Source: Yimella sp. cx-51
Lineage (GTDB): Bacteria; Actinomycetota; Actinomycetes; Actinomycetales; Dermatophilaceae
DNA: 64,000 nucleotides
Reading direction: 5' to 3'
Assembly (NCBI RefSeq): GCF_017654605.1
Contig: NZ_CP072113.1
Location: 620,001 to 684,000 of the forward strand
Positions 16,255-25,358 of this stretch are shown here, one piece after another; positions within the stretch are counted from its first letter, which is position 1, and the number at the start of each line of letters is the position of its first letter. Under the pieces are notes generated by a model that did no database searches, was not told the origin of the DNA, and was given only the letters and a program-made list of their open reading frames with translations. Both the position numbers and the translations under genes were made by a program.

Positions 16255-16785
16255 GTGGTGGACTTCAACGAGGCCTTCGGCCCGGGCGACGTCGACGGCG
16301 GCCTGATCAACGTCGTGGTCGAGATCAGCAAGGGCAGCACCCTGAAGGTCGAGTGGGACCGCGTGAACAAGGTCATGAAGCTCGACCGCGTCGAGCCCCA
16401 GGTCTTCACCAAGCCCACCAGCTACGGCTTCATCCCGCAGACGTTGGACGAGGACGGTGACGAGCTGGACGTGCTCGTGCTCACCGAGGAGCCGCTGCCG
16501 ACCGGCCTGGTGATGGAAGGGCGCGTGATCGGCATCATGAAGTTCATTGACGACGGCGAGGTCGACGACAAGGTCGTGGTCGTGCCCTCGGACGACCGCA
16601 ACACCGGCGACGGCATCACCACGATGGATGACGTCAACCCGCAGCTGATCAAGCAGATCGAGTTCCACTTCAACAACTACAAGGCGCTGAAGAAGCCTGG
16701 CTCGACCAGGGTCGACCACTGGGGCGACGCCGCGGAGGCCATCGAGGTCATCCACGAGTGCGCCGAGCGCTGGAACAACAAGTAG
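16255..16785 (+). CDS. ppa: Inorganic pyrophosphatase
   Basis: 176 aa, family I soluble pyrophosphatase. It has VVVEISKGSTLKVEWDR, the FTKPTSYGFIPQTLDEDGDELDVLV block containing the signature D-G-D-E-L-D-V, EGRVIGIMKFIDDGEVDDKVVVV and the final helix EFHFNNYKALK. It hydrolyses pyrophosphate with Mg2+, pulling biosynthetic reactions forward. Two tandem GTG codons (16255, 16258) could start it; the first is used. The N-terminus is about 10 residues longer than usual. The PH-domain genes follow after 3 nt. Confidence 0.96.
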   Translation: MVDFNEAFGPGDVDGGLINVVVEISKGSTLKVEWDRVNKVMKLDRVEPQVFTKPTSYGFIPQTLDEDGDELDVLVLTEEPLPTGLVMEGRVIGIMKFIDDGEVDDKVVVVPSDDRNTGDGITTMDDVNPQLIKQIEFHFNNYKALKKPGSTRVDHWGDAAEAIEVIHECAERWNNK

Positions 16786-16788
16786 TCG

Positions 16789-17298
16789 ATGACTGACTCG
16801 ACGGGGCCGGCCACCCTGCTGCAGCGTGAGCCGGCCCATCGTGTTTCCCCGCGGGCGAAGACGATGTGGCGCACGATCGAGGCCATCACCGCGGTCATCG
16901 CGTTGGCGGCGGTCATCTTCGTCCACACCCGTGACTGGATCCCGTCGCCGTGGGACACCGTGCTGGTGGTTCTGGTCGTGGTCGAAGCCCTGATCACGAT
17001 TCCGGTCGCGCCGTGGTGGCGTTACCGCGTGCATCTGTGGGAGGTCACCCAGGACGCCGTCTACACCCAGCGCGGTTGGCTGAACCAGGAGCGACGCGTC
17101 GCGCCGATCTCGCGCATCCAGACCGTCGACACCGGGCGCGGACCGATCGCGCAGGTCTTCGGCCTCTCCAGCGTCACGATCACCACGGCGTCCGCGAAGG
17201 GCGAGCTGAGGATCGATGGGCTCGACCGGCATGAAGCAGACAGTCTAGCCGAGGAGTTGACGCGGATCGCTGCTGCAGACGGCGGGGACGGCACCTGA
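16789..17298 (+). CDS. PH-domain (bPH2) membrane protein, small partner
   Basis: 169 aa. Two membrane helices (about 27-42 and 52-68) are followed by a bacterial PH-like domain (DUF304): YRVHLWEVTQDAVYTQRGWLNQERRVAPISRIQTVDTGRGPIAQVFGLSSV in pieces along residues 75-130, ending in a DRHEADSLAEEL helix. This is the YdbS half of the YdbS/YdbT pair seen in Firmicutes and Actinobacteria; function is not established, envelope integrity has been proposed. It begins 3 nt after ppa stop and the larger partner begins 2 nt after its own stop. Confidence 0.88.
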   Translation: MTDSTGPATLLQREPAHRVSPRAKTMWRTIEAITAVIALAAVIFVHTRDWIPSPWDTVLVVLVVVEALITIPVAPWWRYRVHLWEVTQDAVYTQRGWLNQERRVAPISRIQTVDTGRGPIAQVFGLSSVTITTASAKGELRIDGLDRHEADSLAEELTRIAAADGGDGT

Positions 17299-17300
17299 GC

Positions 17301-18836
17301 ATGGAGCACCTGGAGAGCGACTGGCGCCGCCTCGACCGGCGGATGTTGTTGATCCATCCGTTCCGCGAGGTGGGCACTTTCCTGCCGGCATTGCTGGGTG
17401 CCGCGTTCGCCGGCCGAAACTTCGCCGGAGGTCTGCACCAGGTGCTGTGGCCGGTGGCCGTGCTGGTCTTCGTGATCGCCGTCGCCGTGTTCAAGTGGTT
17501 CACCACCACCTATCGGTTCACCTCGCAGCAGGTGCAGTTGCGCACCGGCTTGCTTCAGCGCAACACCTTCGTCGCGTCCACCGACAAGGTGCGCACCGTC
17601 GACGTGACCGCGTCGTTGCTGCACCGGTTGCTCGGACTCGCAGCAGTGGAGATCGGTACCGGCGCCGGCGACAAGCCCGTGCACCTGGACGGTCTGCCCC
17701 AGCGAGAAGCAGACGTCCTGCGCGCAGAACTCTTGCAGCGCAAGGCAACTCAAGCCTCTGCGGCAGTCGACGAGGCCGGGTCGGCGTCGGAGCATCAGCG
17801 AGCCGACGCCGTCGATGGGGAAGAGCCGGCAGTATCCGATTGGGTGGCTCAGACGGAGCCGGACGAGGTGCTCTACCGGCTCCAGCCGAAGTGGCTGCTC
17901 TACGCGCCGCTGGGCATCACCGGATTTGCCAGCGCCAGCGTGATCTTCGGATTCTCCTTCCAGCTGATGGATCAGTTCGGTGTCTTCGACGCGGACACCA
18001 AGGTGCCCGGCGCGTTCTCATGGCTGCAGGACGCCGGCATCGTGGCGATCATCCTCATCATCGCCACCGGCATGTTCGTCACGGTGTGTGTCCTGGCGAT
18101 CCTCGGATCGGCGGTCAGCAACTTCGGGTTCTCGCTCAGTCGCGATCACCACGGCCGCACGCTGCACCTGAGTCGGGGCCTGCTGACCACCCGGTCGACC
18201 TCGCTGGAGATCCGTCGACTGCGCGGCGTGGAAGTTCGTCGCCCCATTCCGCTGCGCTGGTTCGGAGGCGCCCGACTCGTAGCCGTGATGACCGGGCTGG
18301 CGCGGCACGACAGTGAGCCAGGCATCGCATCTCTGCTCGCACCCGCTTCGCCAGCGTCCGTCATCCGCGAGCTGGGTGATGAGATCGTCGGCAACCCAGC
18401 CCTGCACCAACCACTTGACTCCCACGGACGAGCCGCCACAAGGCGCCGGTACGTGCGCGCGGTCGGGCCGGGCGTCGTCCTTGGGGCCGGTGCGGTGGTC
18501 GGCGGGGTCGTAGCGAACCGGACGATCCTCGGTGTCGTCGTCGCGGCGCTGCTCGTGGTCGCTGGAGCACTGCTCGGACGCTCGCGGGCCCACCACCTCG
18601 GACACGCGCTCACCGACACCGATCTGGTCACCCAGAGCGGATCTCTGGCATTGAGCACGGTGGTGCTCGAGCGCGACGCGACCGTCGCGGTCAGCGTCCG
18701 GCGATCCTTCTTCCAGCGACGCGCCGGCCTGGCCACGGTCGAGGTCGCGACGGCGGCGGGGAGGCAGGGCTATCGGGTGTTCGACATTCCCGAAACGCAG
18801 GCGTTCGAACTCGCCGGCGACCTACTGCCTCGCTGA
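17301..18836 (+). CDS. PH-domain (bPH2) membrane protein, large partner (YdbT-like)
   Basis: 511 aa with repeated bPH2 units. Unit 1 (about 55-130) has WFTTTYRFTSQQVQLRTG and KVRTVDVTASLLHRLLGLAAVEI; unit 2 (about 270-350) has SLSRDHHGRTLHLSRGLLTTRSTSLEIRRLRGVEV in segments; unit 3 near the C-terminus has VTQSGSLALSTVVLERDATVAV. Hydrophobic pairs near 20-55, 195-270 and 390-420 anchor it in the membrane. It is paired with the 169-aa protein upstream, probably as a complex. The role is unknown. It converges on the mannosyltransferase gene 10 nt away, with no evident terminator. Confidence 0.87.
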   Translation: MEHLESDWRRLDRRMLLIHPFREVGTFLPALLGAAFAGRNFAGGLHQVLWPVAVLVFVIAVAVFKWFTTTYRFTSQQVQLRTGLLQRNTFVASTDKVRTVDVTASLLHRLLGLAAVEIGTGAGDKPVHLDGLPQREADVLRAELLQRKATQASAAVDEAGSASEHQRADAVDGEEPAVSDWVAQTEPDEVLYRLQPKWLLYAPLGITGFASASVIFGFSFQLMDQFGVFDADTKVPGAFSWLQDAGIVAIILIIATGMFVTVCVLAILGSAVSNFGFSLSRDHHGRTLHLSRGLLTTRSTSLEIRRLRGVEVRRPIPLRWFGGARLVAVMTGLARHDSEPGIASLLAPASPASVIRELGDEIVGNPALHQPLDSHGRAATRRRYVRAVGPGVVLGAGAVVGGVVANRTILGVVVAALLVVAGALLGRSRAHHLGHALTDTDLVTQSGSLALSTVVLERDATVAVSVRRSFFQRRAGLATVEVATAAGRQGYRVFDIPETQAFELAGDLLPR

Positions 18837-18846
18837 GGTCGACCAC

Positions 18847-20475
18847 TCACGACCAGCTGGGCAGCCACATTCGGGCGTCCCACTGGCCGTACGGAATCAC
18901 TTGAGCTGTGTAGATCGGCCAGAAGAAGGCGAACATCGCCACGCAGGCCACCACGATCGCTCCCACCGCCATGAGGCCGTATTTACGCCGTTGTCGCGAT
19001 GCCTCGGGGCCGCCGAGCATGAGGCCCAGCACGAAGACCACCGCGAGCACGACGAAGGGCGCGAACGCGACTGAGTAGAAGGTGAAGATCGTGCGCTCCT
19101 GGTAGGAGAACCACGGCAGCCAGCCGGCGAAGATGCCGGCGAGGATCGCCGGTGCTCGCCAGTCGCGGCGCAGCAACCAGTGGAAGACCAGAATCACGAT
19201 CGCGATGGTGCCGATCCACCAGATGAGCGGGGTGCCGATCGGATTGATCACCTTGGCGCACTTGGCGACCGTGCAGCCGTCGATGCCCTTGGTGGGGTAT
19301 TCGGCGAAGAAGAGCGTGGGACGCGATTGCACCATCCACGACCACGGATTCGATTCCCAGTTGTGCGGGCTGACGATTCCGGCCGCGGAGTTGTACATCT
19401 CCACGTGGTAATGCCACAGCGAACGCAACGCGTCCGGCATCCAGCCGAAGAGCGAGCTGTCGGGGGAGAGCCCCGAATCCTTGTCAGCCGGGTTGGTCGC
19501 CGCCCAGTTGCGGCCCCACGCGTCCTTGGACGCGAACCAGCCCCACCAACTCGTCACGTAGGTGACCAGGGTGAGCGTCACCATGATCGCCATCGCCGGC
19601 AGTGCGTCCTTGATGACGGTCGCGCTCACCCAGCGTTTGACGCCGACGGCGCGGCGCGCGCCGAGGTCCCACCAGACCGAGAGCAGTCCGAAGAAGACGA
19701 GATAGAAACCGCCCGACCACTTCACCGCCATGTCGAGCCCGATGCACAGGCCCGCCACCCAGCGCCACGGGCGCAACCCGAGGAACGGCCCGGCGAGTGC
19801 GTTCTCGTCCCAGGTGCCGGCGACCTTCATCCGGGCCACCTTGTCGGCCAGGATTCCGCGGGTACGTTCGCGATCAGCAAGCAGCGCGACGAATGCCGCC
19901 AACGCGAAGAACATCACCATGACGTCGAGGATCCCGGTGCGCGACATCACAAATTCCTGGCCTTCGACGGCCAGCAGGATCGAGGCGATGATCGCCAGCA
20001 GCGGCGAGCGGAACAGGTGCCACGCGGCACGTCCGACCAGGTAGATCGCGAGGGTGCCGACCAGCGCGACGGCGAAGCGCCACCCGAAGCTGGAGTCGAT
20101 GCCGAAGAGCCATTCCCCGCCACCGATCATCCACTTGCCCAAGGGTGGGTGGACGATGAAATCGGCCTCGGTGCCGTAGACCCCCTGCTGCCACTGACCC
20201 ATGGTGAAGAGCGAGTCGGCGGCCTTGCCGTCGGAGACCACCTTGGTGGGCTTCATCTCGTAGCCGTACTGCATCATCGACCAGCCCTGCTTGACGTAGT
20301 ACGTCTCGTCGAAGACCAGCTGGTGCGGACGGCCCAGATCCCAGAACCGCAGGAAACCGCCGATGACGGTGACGATCGCGGGGCCGACCCAGGCCCACAA
20401 CTTCTCCTGGGCGGTGCGGGGACGGCCGAGGAGGCGTCGGCGCAGAACCTCGCGCTCGGCAGTCAGGGAAGGCAC
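18847..20475 (-). CDS. pmt: Dolichyl-phosphate-mannose--protein O-mannosyltransferase (PMT family)
   Basis: 542 aa, GT39 fold with about 10 to 11 membrane helices. The N-terminal extracytoplasmic loop has the catalytic acidic pair in LVFDETYYVKQGW, followed by FIVHPPLGKWMIGGGEWLFG, the second luminal loop with MPDALRSLWHYHVEMYN and the YQERTIFTFYSVAFAPFVVLA helix. It transfers mannose from polyprenyl-phosphate-mannose to secreted proteins as they pass the Sec translocon. It corresponds by position to M. tuberculosis Rv1002c. GTG start; divergent from rsmI with a 29-bp gap. Confidence 0.95.
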   Translation of the reverse strand: MPSLTAEREVLRRRLLGRPRTAQEKLWAWVGPAIVTVIGGFLRFWDLGRPHQLVFDETYYVKQGWSMMQYGYEMKPTKVVSDGKAADSLFTMGQWQQGVYGTEADFIVHPPLGKWMIGGGEWLFGIDSSFGWRFAVALVGTLAIYLVGRAAWHLFRSPLLAIIASILLAVEGQEFVMSRTGILDVMVMFFALAAFVALLADRERTRGILADKVARMKVAGTWDENALAGPFLGLRPWRWVAGLCIGLDMAVKWSGGFYLVFFGLLSVWWDLGARRAVGVKRWVSATVIKDALPAMAIMVTLTLVTYVTSWWGWFASKDAWGRNWAATNPADKDSGLSPDSSLFGWMPDALRSLWHYHVEMYNSAAGIVSPHNWESNPWSWMVQSRPTLFFAEYPTKGIDGCTVAKCAKVINPIGTPLIWWIGTIAIVILVFHWLLRRDWRAPAILAGIFAGWLPWFSYQERTIFTFYSVAFAPFVVLAVVFVLGLMLGGPEASRQRRKYGLMAVGAIVVACVAMFAFFWPIYTAQVIPYGQWDARMWLPSWS

Positions 20476-20491
20476 GTGCCGAGGGTATAAC

Positions 20492-20497
20492 TACGCT
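20492..20497 (+). promoter_or_regulatory. -10 box of leaderless rsmI transcript
   Basis: TACGCT followed by exactly 7 nt and the rsmI ATG. The box lies in the 29-bp gap shared with pmt. Confidence 0.5.
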
Positions 20498-20504
20498 GGC
20501 GCCC

Positions 20505-21335
20505 ATGGCTGAGGGCGTGCTGGTGCTTGCTGCAACACCGATCGGTGATCCGCGGGACGCTGCGCCCCGGCTGGCGCAGGAGTTGCGCGCCGCCGACGTC
20601 ATCGCTGCTGAAGACACCCGCCGGCTGCGGCGCCTCATGGATGCGCTTGAGGTCACCACCTCGGCGAGGATCATCAGCTATCACGAGCACAACGAGGCCG
20701 CACGGTCGGCAGACCTGGTCGCCACGGTCGCCCGCGGCGGACGCGTGGTGGTGGTCACGGACGCCGGGATGCCCTCGGTCTCCGATCCCGGTTACCGCGT
20801 GGTGGCCGACGCCGTGACCGCCGATCTGCGGATCACCTGCGTCCCGGGGCCATCGGCGGTGTTGATGGCGCTGGCTGTCTCGGGGCTGCCGGTCGACCGG
20901 TTCTGTTTCGAGGGCTTCCTGTCGCGCAAGGCCGGCGAGCGCGGCCGGCAGGTGGCCGCGTTGGCGGATGAGAAGCGGACGATGGTCTTCTTCGAAGCAC
21001 CGCACCGGCTCGCCGAGATGCTGCAGGCACTGGCCGACGGGTTCGGCGCCGACCGGCGCGCGGCGGTCTGCCGTGAACTCACCAAGACCTACGAAGAGGT
21101 CAAGCGCGGCGGCCTGGCCGAACTCGCGCAATGGGCGCTCGAGCACGCACGCGGCGAGATCACCGTCGTGGTGGCCGGTGCCCCCGCCGTGGCGGCAACG
21201 GTGGAGGAAGCCACTCCGCGGGTGCTCGAACTCCTCGAATCGGGCGTCCGGTTGAAGGACGCCGCAGCCCAGATCGCGGGCGAGACGGGGTTGTCGAAGA
21301 AGGCTCTCTACGACGCCGCACTCGCGGCGCGCTGA
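20505..21335 (+). CDS. rsmI: 16S rRNA (cytidine(1402)-2'-O)-methyltransferase RsmI
   Basis: 276 aa, tetrapyrrole-methylase fold. Motifs in order: LVLAATPIGDPRDAAPR, AEDTRRLRRLMDAL, YHEHNE, VVVVTDAGMPSVSDPGYRVV, CVPGPSAVLMALAVSGL and the EGFLSRKAGER block. The enzyme methylates the ribose of C1402 in the decoding centre using S-adenosylmethionine. The C-terminal 50 residues have the usual LKDAAAQIAGETGLSKKALYDAAL helix-turn-helix-like segment. The mRNA appears leaderless. A tandem 11-bp repeat (GCGCTCAACAC twice, 21337-21358) follows the stop. Confidence 0.95.
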   Translation: MAEGVLVLAATPIGDPRDAAPRLAQELRAADVIAAEDTRRLRRLMDALEVTTSARIISYHEHNEAARSADLVATVARGGRVVVVTDAGMPSVSDPGYRVVADAVTADLRITCVPGPSAVLMALAVSGLPVDRFCFEGFLSRKAGERGRQVAALADEKRTMVFFEAPHRLAEMLQALADGFGADRRAAVCRELTKTYEEVKRGGLAELAQWALEHARGEITVVVAGAPAVAATVEEATPRVLELLESGVRLKDAAAQIAGETGLSKKALYDAALAAR

Positions 21336-21350
21336 GCGCTCAACACGCGC

Positions 21351-21665
21351 TCAACACCAAGGGTCGTAGGGGAGGCGCAGGGTGGCTGCCGACGGGTCGT
21401 CGATCTCGTAACACACCCAGATCGTGCGGCCCTGCCACTCGAAGGCGGCCTTGTTGACGGTGCCGGTGGCGGTGCGCTGTGCTCCGTCCGCGGAGTACTT
21501 GACAGTTAGTTTCAGGGAGTCGCCGTCCGGCTGACTGGCGGTGACGGAGCCGGCGGTCATCAGGCGCGGGGTCGGTGTTCTGCCCTGCCACCACCAGGAA
21601 GCTCCGGCGGCCAGCAGCAACACCAACCCGGCGATCAGCAGAAACCGGGGATTGACCTTATGCAA
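21351..21665 (-). CDS. Small membrane-anchored hypothetical protein
   Basis: 104 aa. One N-terminal membrane helix (RFLLIAGLVLLLAAGASWWW, about 7-26) and an extracytoplasmic domain of about 75 residues with alternating strands (SLKLTVKYSADGAQRTATG and FEWQGRTIWVCYEIDD) and one Cys near each end of the last third. No lipobox. Its ATG overlaps the 3' end of the DUF4126 gene by 8 bases, so the two form an operon. I do not recognise the family. Confidence 0.7.
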   Translation of the reverse strand: MHKVNPRFLLIAGLVLLLAAGASWWWQGRTPTPRLMTAGSVTASQPDGDSLKLTVKYSADGAQRTATGTVNKAAFEWQGRTIWVCYEIDDPSAATLRLPYDPWC

Positions 21666-22257
21666 CAGCTTCGGCGTCCCTTCGCCTGCGCGCGAAGCGT
21701 CGGGCGCGCCGCACCAACTTCCACATCAGCCAGGCCAGGACGGCCAGCGCGACGATCACCAGCACCGGCAGGAAGACGGCGATGAGGGAAAGGCCGACGG
21801 AGCCGACGTCCTCGGCCGTCGACACCAGCGGTGCTCCAAAACCGAGGGACGCGGTGTTGATCACCGGGCGGGCGCTCGCCTTGGCGGTGTGCACCAGAGC
21901 GGCGATGAGTCCGCCGCCGATCGCCGAGATCCACGGGTTGTCGACCATGAAGGACGACTGGTCGAGCGTGCCGGCCGAGCTCGTCGCTGCAGCGACAACG
22001 CCACCGATGGTCGGGCGCACTGCTGTGCCGATGATGTCGTTGAGGCTGTCGATCGCCGGAATCTTGTCGAGCACAACCTCGGTGAGTAGCAACACGCTGG
22101 CACCACCGATCGACCACCACGACTCGATCCACGAGAAGTCGCCGGGGAGCGTGATGACATCGCTGAACTTCGCGACGAGTGCGACGAGCAGAAACGGCAC
22201 GTACGCGTTCAGTCCGGCTGCGGCCGACAAGCCGGCCCCGGTCAAGGCTGCGAACAT
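21658..22257 (-). CDS. DUF4126 membrane protein
   Basis: 199 aa from ATG 22257, which has a GGGAG site in front; GTG at 22263 is the alternative. The start GAGLSAAAGLNAYVPFLLVAL and LPGDFSWIESWWSIG ... EVVLDKIPAIDSLND are the DUF4126 hallmarks; glycine-rich helices follow, about five in all, and the protein ends in a very basic tail (KLVRRARRFARRRRDAEA). Function is unknown in this family. Coupled downstream to the 104-aa protein. Divergent from metG. Confidence 0.85.
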   Translation of the reverse strand: MFAALTGAGLSAAAGLNAYVPFLLVALVAKFSDVITLPGDFSWIESWWSIGGASVLLLTEVVLDKIPAIDSLNDIIGTAVRPTIGGVVAAATSSAGTLDQSSFMVDNPWISAIGGGLIAALVHTAKASARPVINTASLGFGAPLVSTAEDVGSVGLSLIAVFLPVLVIVALAVLAWLMWKLVRRARRFARRRRDAEAVA

Positions 22258-22448
22258 CCGCACTCCCAGATTTCAGGCGACCACCCAGATCGTGGTCGAT
22301 TTCCGATGCAGTCAACGTACTGGCATCGCCGACTCATTCCGGTCAAGCGCTGCGTGTGCACAATCGTGATGTACCTCCGTCCGAGCCACCTCGGGTGCGG
22401 ATGCAGGCGATGGGGCGGACGCGGTCTAATGCCGGTGCATCAGCCTCC

Positions 22449-22454
22449 TAGACT
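22449..22454 (+). promoter_or_regulatory. -10 box near metG start
   Basis: TAGACT, 8 nt before the metG ATG; no Shine-Dalgarno precedes the ATG. Confidence 0.4.
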
Positions 22455-22462
22455 TGCGCCCC

Positions 22463-24250
22463 ATGAAGGTTCTGTCCGCTGTTGCCTGGCCGTACACCAA
22501 CGGTCCCCGTCATATCGGCCATGTCGCCGGCTTCGGGGTCCCTTCCGACGTGTTCAGCCGCTACATGCGGATGGCCGGGCACGACGTGCTGATGGTCAGT
22601 GGCACCGACGAGCACGGCACGCCGATCCTGGTGCTGGCCGACAAGGAAGGCATCGGCGTCCAGGAGATCGTTGACAAGTACAACGCGGTGATCGCCCAAG
22701 ACCTCACCGAACTCGGGCTGAGCTACGACCTGTTCACCCGCACCACCACGCGCAACCACTACGCCGTGGTGCAAGAGCTGTTCCGCGGCATCCGCGACAA
22801 CGGCTACATGATCGAGCAGACCACCCAGACCGCGGTGAGCGCGACGACCGGACGCACGCTGCCCGACCGTTACATCGAGGGAACCTGCCCGATCTGCAAG
22901 TTCCCCGAGGCCCGCGGTGACCAGTGCGACAACTGCGGCAACCAGCTCGACCCGACCGATCTGATCAACCCGGTCAGCAAGGTCGACGGCTCGACGCCGA
23001 AGTTCATCGACTCCAAGCATTTCTTCCTCGACCTGCCGGCGCTCGCGGAGGCGCTGCAAGCCTGGCTGGACGAGGTCGACACCGCCGGCACCTGGCGTCC
23101 CGGAGTGATCAACTTCGCCAAGGGCATCGCCAAGGAAATGCACCCGCGCGCCATGACCCGCGACATCGACTGGGGCATCCCGATCCCGGTCGAGGGCTGG
23201 GAGGACAAGCGCTTCTACGTGTGGTTCGACGCGGTGATCGGCTACCTGTCGGCGTCCATCGAATGGGCGCGACGCCTGGGCGAGCCGGAGAAGTGGCGCG
23301 AGTGGTGGAACGACGAGCAGATGCGGTCGTACTACTTCCAGGGCAAGGACAACATCACCTTCCACGCCCAGATCTGGCCGGCCGAACTGCTCGGCTACAT
23401 GGGCCAGGGCGCCAAGGGCGGCACCGCCGGGCCGTACGGCGAGCTGCAATTGCCGACCGAGGTCGTGGCCTCCGGGCTATTGCACCTGGGCGGTGGGCAG
23501 TTCTCCACCAGCCGCGGCAATGTCATCTACGTGCAGGACATGCTGGCCCGCTACGGCGCAGACGCGCTGCGCTACTTCATCTGTGCCGCCGGCCCGGAGA
23601 CACAGGACTCCACCTTCACCTGGGAGGAGTTCGTGCAGCGCAACAACTCCGAGCTCGTGGCCGGGTGGGGAAACCTGGTCAACCGCACCGCCGCGATGAT
23701 CGCCAAGAACTTCGGTGAAGTGCCGGCCCCCGGTGCGCTGGAACCGATCGACGAGGCATTGCTGGCGCAGATCCGCGGCGGCTTCGACACCGTCGGCGAC
23801 ATGCTCGAGCACCAGCGGCAGAAGCCGGCCATGGCCGAGGTGATGCGTCTGGCGCGCGAGGCGAACAAGTACGTCTCCGACACCGAACCCTTCAAGCTGA
23901 AGGGCGACGACCAGCGCGAGCGCCTCGCGACCGTGCTGCACACCCTCGCCCAGGCGGTCGTCGACCTCAACACGATGATGGCGCCCTTCCTGCCCCACTC
24001 GGCCAACCAGGTGGCGGCGGTCTTCGGCATTTCCGAGTTCATGCCGATGCCGCGGCTGGAGCAGGTGCGCGACCTGGACGACGACTCCCGGGCCTACCCG
24101 ATCATCACCGGCGACTACTCCCAGACCCCGAAATGGGCCACGCGCGACGTGATCATCGGCACACCGATCGCCAAGCCGACCCCGATTTTCACCAAGCTCG
24201 ACCCGTCGGTGGTCGAGGAGGAGAACACCCGCCTGGGAGTGACTCCGTAG
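22463..24250 (+). CDS. metG: Methionyl-tRNA synthetase
   Basis: 595 aa from ATG 22463. Class I synthetase: the HIGH motif occurs as HIGHVAG near residue 17, a zinc knuckle [18 protein letters not shown] near 140-157, the [12 protein letters not shown] strand, and the KMSKS loop as FSTSRGN near 350. The C-terminal part is the anticodon-binding helical bundle; no EMAP/Trbp111-type extension is present. It charges tRNA-Met and initiator tRNA. Its stop codon TAG overlaps the GTG of tatD by one base. A TTG at 22454 is in frame but would lie inside the -10 box. Confidence 0.97.
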   Translation: MKVLSAVAWPYTNGPRHIGHVAGFGVPSDVFSRYMRMAGHDVLMVSGTDEHGTPILVLADKEGIGVQEIVDKYNAVIAQDLTELGLSYDLFTRTTTRNHYAVVQELFRGIRDNGYMIEQTTQTAVSATTGRTLPDRYIEGTCPICKFPEARGDQCDNCGNQLDPTDLINPVSKVDGSTPKFIDSKHFFLDLPALAEALQAWLDEVDTAGTWRPGVINFAKGIAKEMHPRAMTRDIDWGIPIPVEGWEDKRFYVWFDAVIGYLSASIEWARRLGEPEKWREWWNDEQMRSYYFQGKDNITFHAQIWPAELLGYMGQGAKGGTAGPYGELQLPTEVVASGLLHLGGGQFSTSRGNVIYVQDMLARYGADALRYFICAAGPETQDSTFTWEEFVQRNNSELVAGWGNLVNRTAAMIAKNFGEVPAPGALEPIDEALLAQIRGGFDTVGDMLEHQRQKPAMAEVMRLAREANKYVSDTEPFKLKGDDQRERLATVLHTLAQAVVDLNTMMAPFLPHSANQVAAVFGISEFMPMPRLEQVRDLDDDSRAYPIITGDYSQTPKWATRDVIIGTPIAKPTPIFTKLDPSVVEEENTRLGVTP

Positions 24251-25107
24251 TGGGTTCGGGCCACCAGAGCGGTTCACATTCGGGCCCGCCTCCGGAGCCG
24301 AATCCGCTGCCCTTCGCGGTGGTCGACAACCACACCCATCTCGACATCAATCGGGAGGGGCAGGGCGCCGTCGACGTGGCCGCCGCGATCGCTGCGGCGC
24401 GACGGGTGGGAGTCGATCGGATGGTGCAGGTGGGCTGCGACCTGGATGGGGCTCGCTGGACGGTCGAGGTGATCGATCAGCATCCCGAACTGCTCGGTGC
24501 GATCGCCATCCATCCCAACGAGGCGCCCAAGCACGCGGACGCCGGTGAACTCGACGCTGCCCTCGCCGAGATCGAGCACCTGGCCGCGCACCCGCGGGTG
24601 CGGGCCATCGGTGAGACCGGACTCGACTACTTCCGTACGGGGCCTGACGGCGTTGCAGCACAACAGGATTCGTTCCGTTGGCACATCGACCTCGCCAAGC
24701 GCACCGGCAAGGCACTGCAGATCCACGACCGTGATTCGCACGCCGACGTTCTGCGCATCCTGAAGGAGGAGGGGGCGCCCGAGAAGGTGGTGCTGCACTG
24801 CTTCTCCGGCGACGTGACGATGGCGCGTGAGTGCGTCGACCGCGGCTACTTCCTCAGCTTCGCCGGCACCGTCACGTTCAAGAATGCGCGCGGCTTACGG
24901 GACGCGTTGGCGGTGACTCCGCTGGAGCAGATCCTGGTCGAGACCGACGCGCCCTACCTGACTCCTTCGCCGCACCGGGGAGCGCCGAACTCGCCGTACC
25001 TGACACCGGTCACCGTGCGCCGGATGGCGGACGTCCTCAACGTCGATCTGCCGACGTTGTGTCAGGCGATCTCGACCAACAGCGAGGCCGTGTACGGAGC
25101 CTGGTGA
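24250..25107 (+). CDS. tatD: TatD-family metal-dependent deoxyribonuclease
   Basis: 285 aa from GTG 24250, overlapping metG. After a Gly/Ser/Pro-rich leader of about 22 residues come VVDNHTHLDINREG (HxH metal site), VQVGCDLDGARW, AIAIHPNEAPKH, AIGETGLDYFRTG (metal-bridging Glu), ALQIHDRDSHADVL, VVLHCFSGDV and the VETDAPYLTPSPHRG motif. TatD proteins are amidohydrolase-fold 3'-5' exonucleases used in DNA and RNA processing. The gene lies between metG and rpfB, as in M. tuberculosis. Confidence 0.94.
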   Translation: MGSGHQSGSHSGPPPEPNPLPFAVVDNHTHLDINREGQGAVDVAAAIAAARRVGVDRMVQVGCDLDGARWTVEVIDQHPELLGAIAIHPNEAPKHADAGELDAALAEIEHLAAHPRVRAIGETGLDYFRTGPDGVAAQQDSFRWHIDLAKRTGKALQIHDRDSHADVLRILKEEGAPEKVVLHCFSGDVTMARECVDRGYFLSFAGTVTFKNARGLRDALAVTPLEQILVETDAPYLTPSPHRGAPNSPYLTPVTVRRMADVLNVDLPTLCQAISTNSEAVYGAW

Positions 25108-25358
25108 TCGGCCGACGCCCGCACTGCATGTGGTGAGCGTCACCCGCAAGAGTCGTTATCAAAATTTGACCTGAGCGCGATCGTCAGTCACCTTTGATGA
25201 GTAAGCCCAATGGCGACGAACGTCTTGGAGGCCCGGTCACGTGTGGCCGACTCCCCGGAATGTCCGGTGCTGAGTATGCGAGTGGGTACGGCTCGAAGCC
25301 GCACTGACCGCGTGTGTCCAGTCGCTGACCGGGAACGTACAAAACCTGGAGTTTCTTC
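25108..25358 (+). other. Leader region of rpfB, no gene seen
   Basis: 251 bp between tatD and rpfB. It contains an AT-rich stretch (TTATCAAAATTTGACC, about 25155-25170), possible promoter material, and a long potential leader. No open frame or strong terminator is evident. I looked for the conserved core of the c-di-AMP (ydaO) riboswitch common before actinobacterial rpf genes and did not find it. Confidence 0.4.

Noticed and set aside
21335-21358. Hairpin GAGCGC/GCGCTC as rsmI terminator
   Set aside because: Only 6 bp and better explained by the tandem 11-bp GCGCTCAACAC repeat; evidence too weak for a terminator call.
25108-25358. c-di-AMP (ydaO) riboswitch before rpfB
   Set aside because: Common before actinobacterial rpf genes, but the conserved GGGGAACC-like and GGGGTGAA-like cores are not present.
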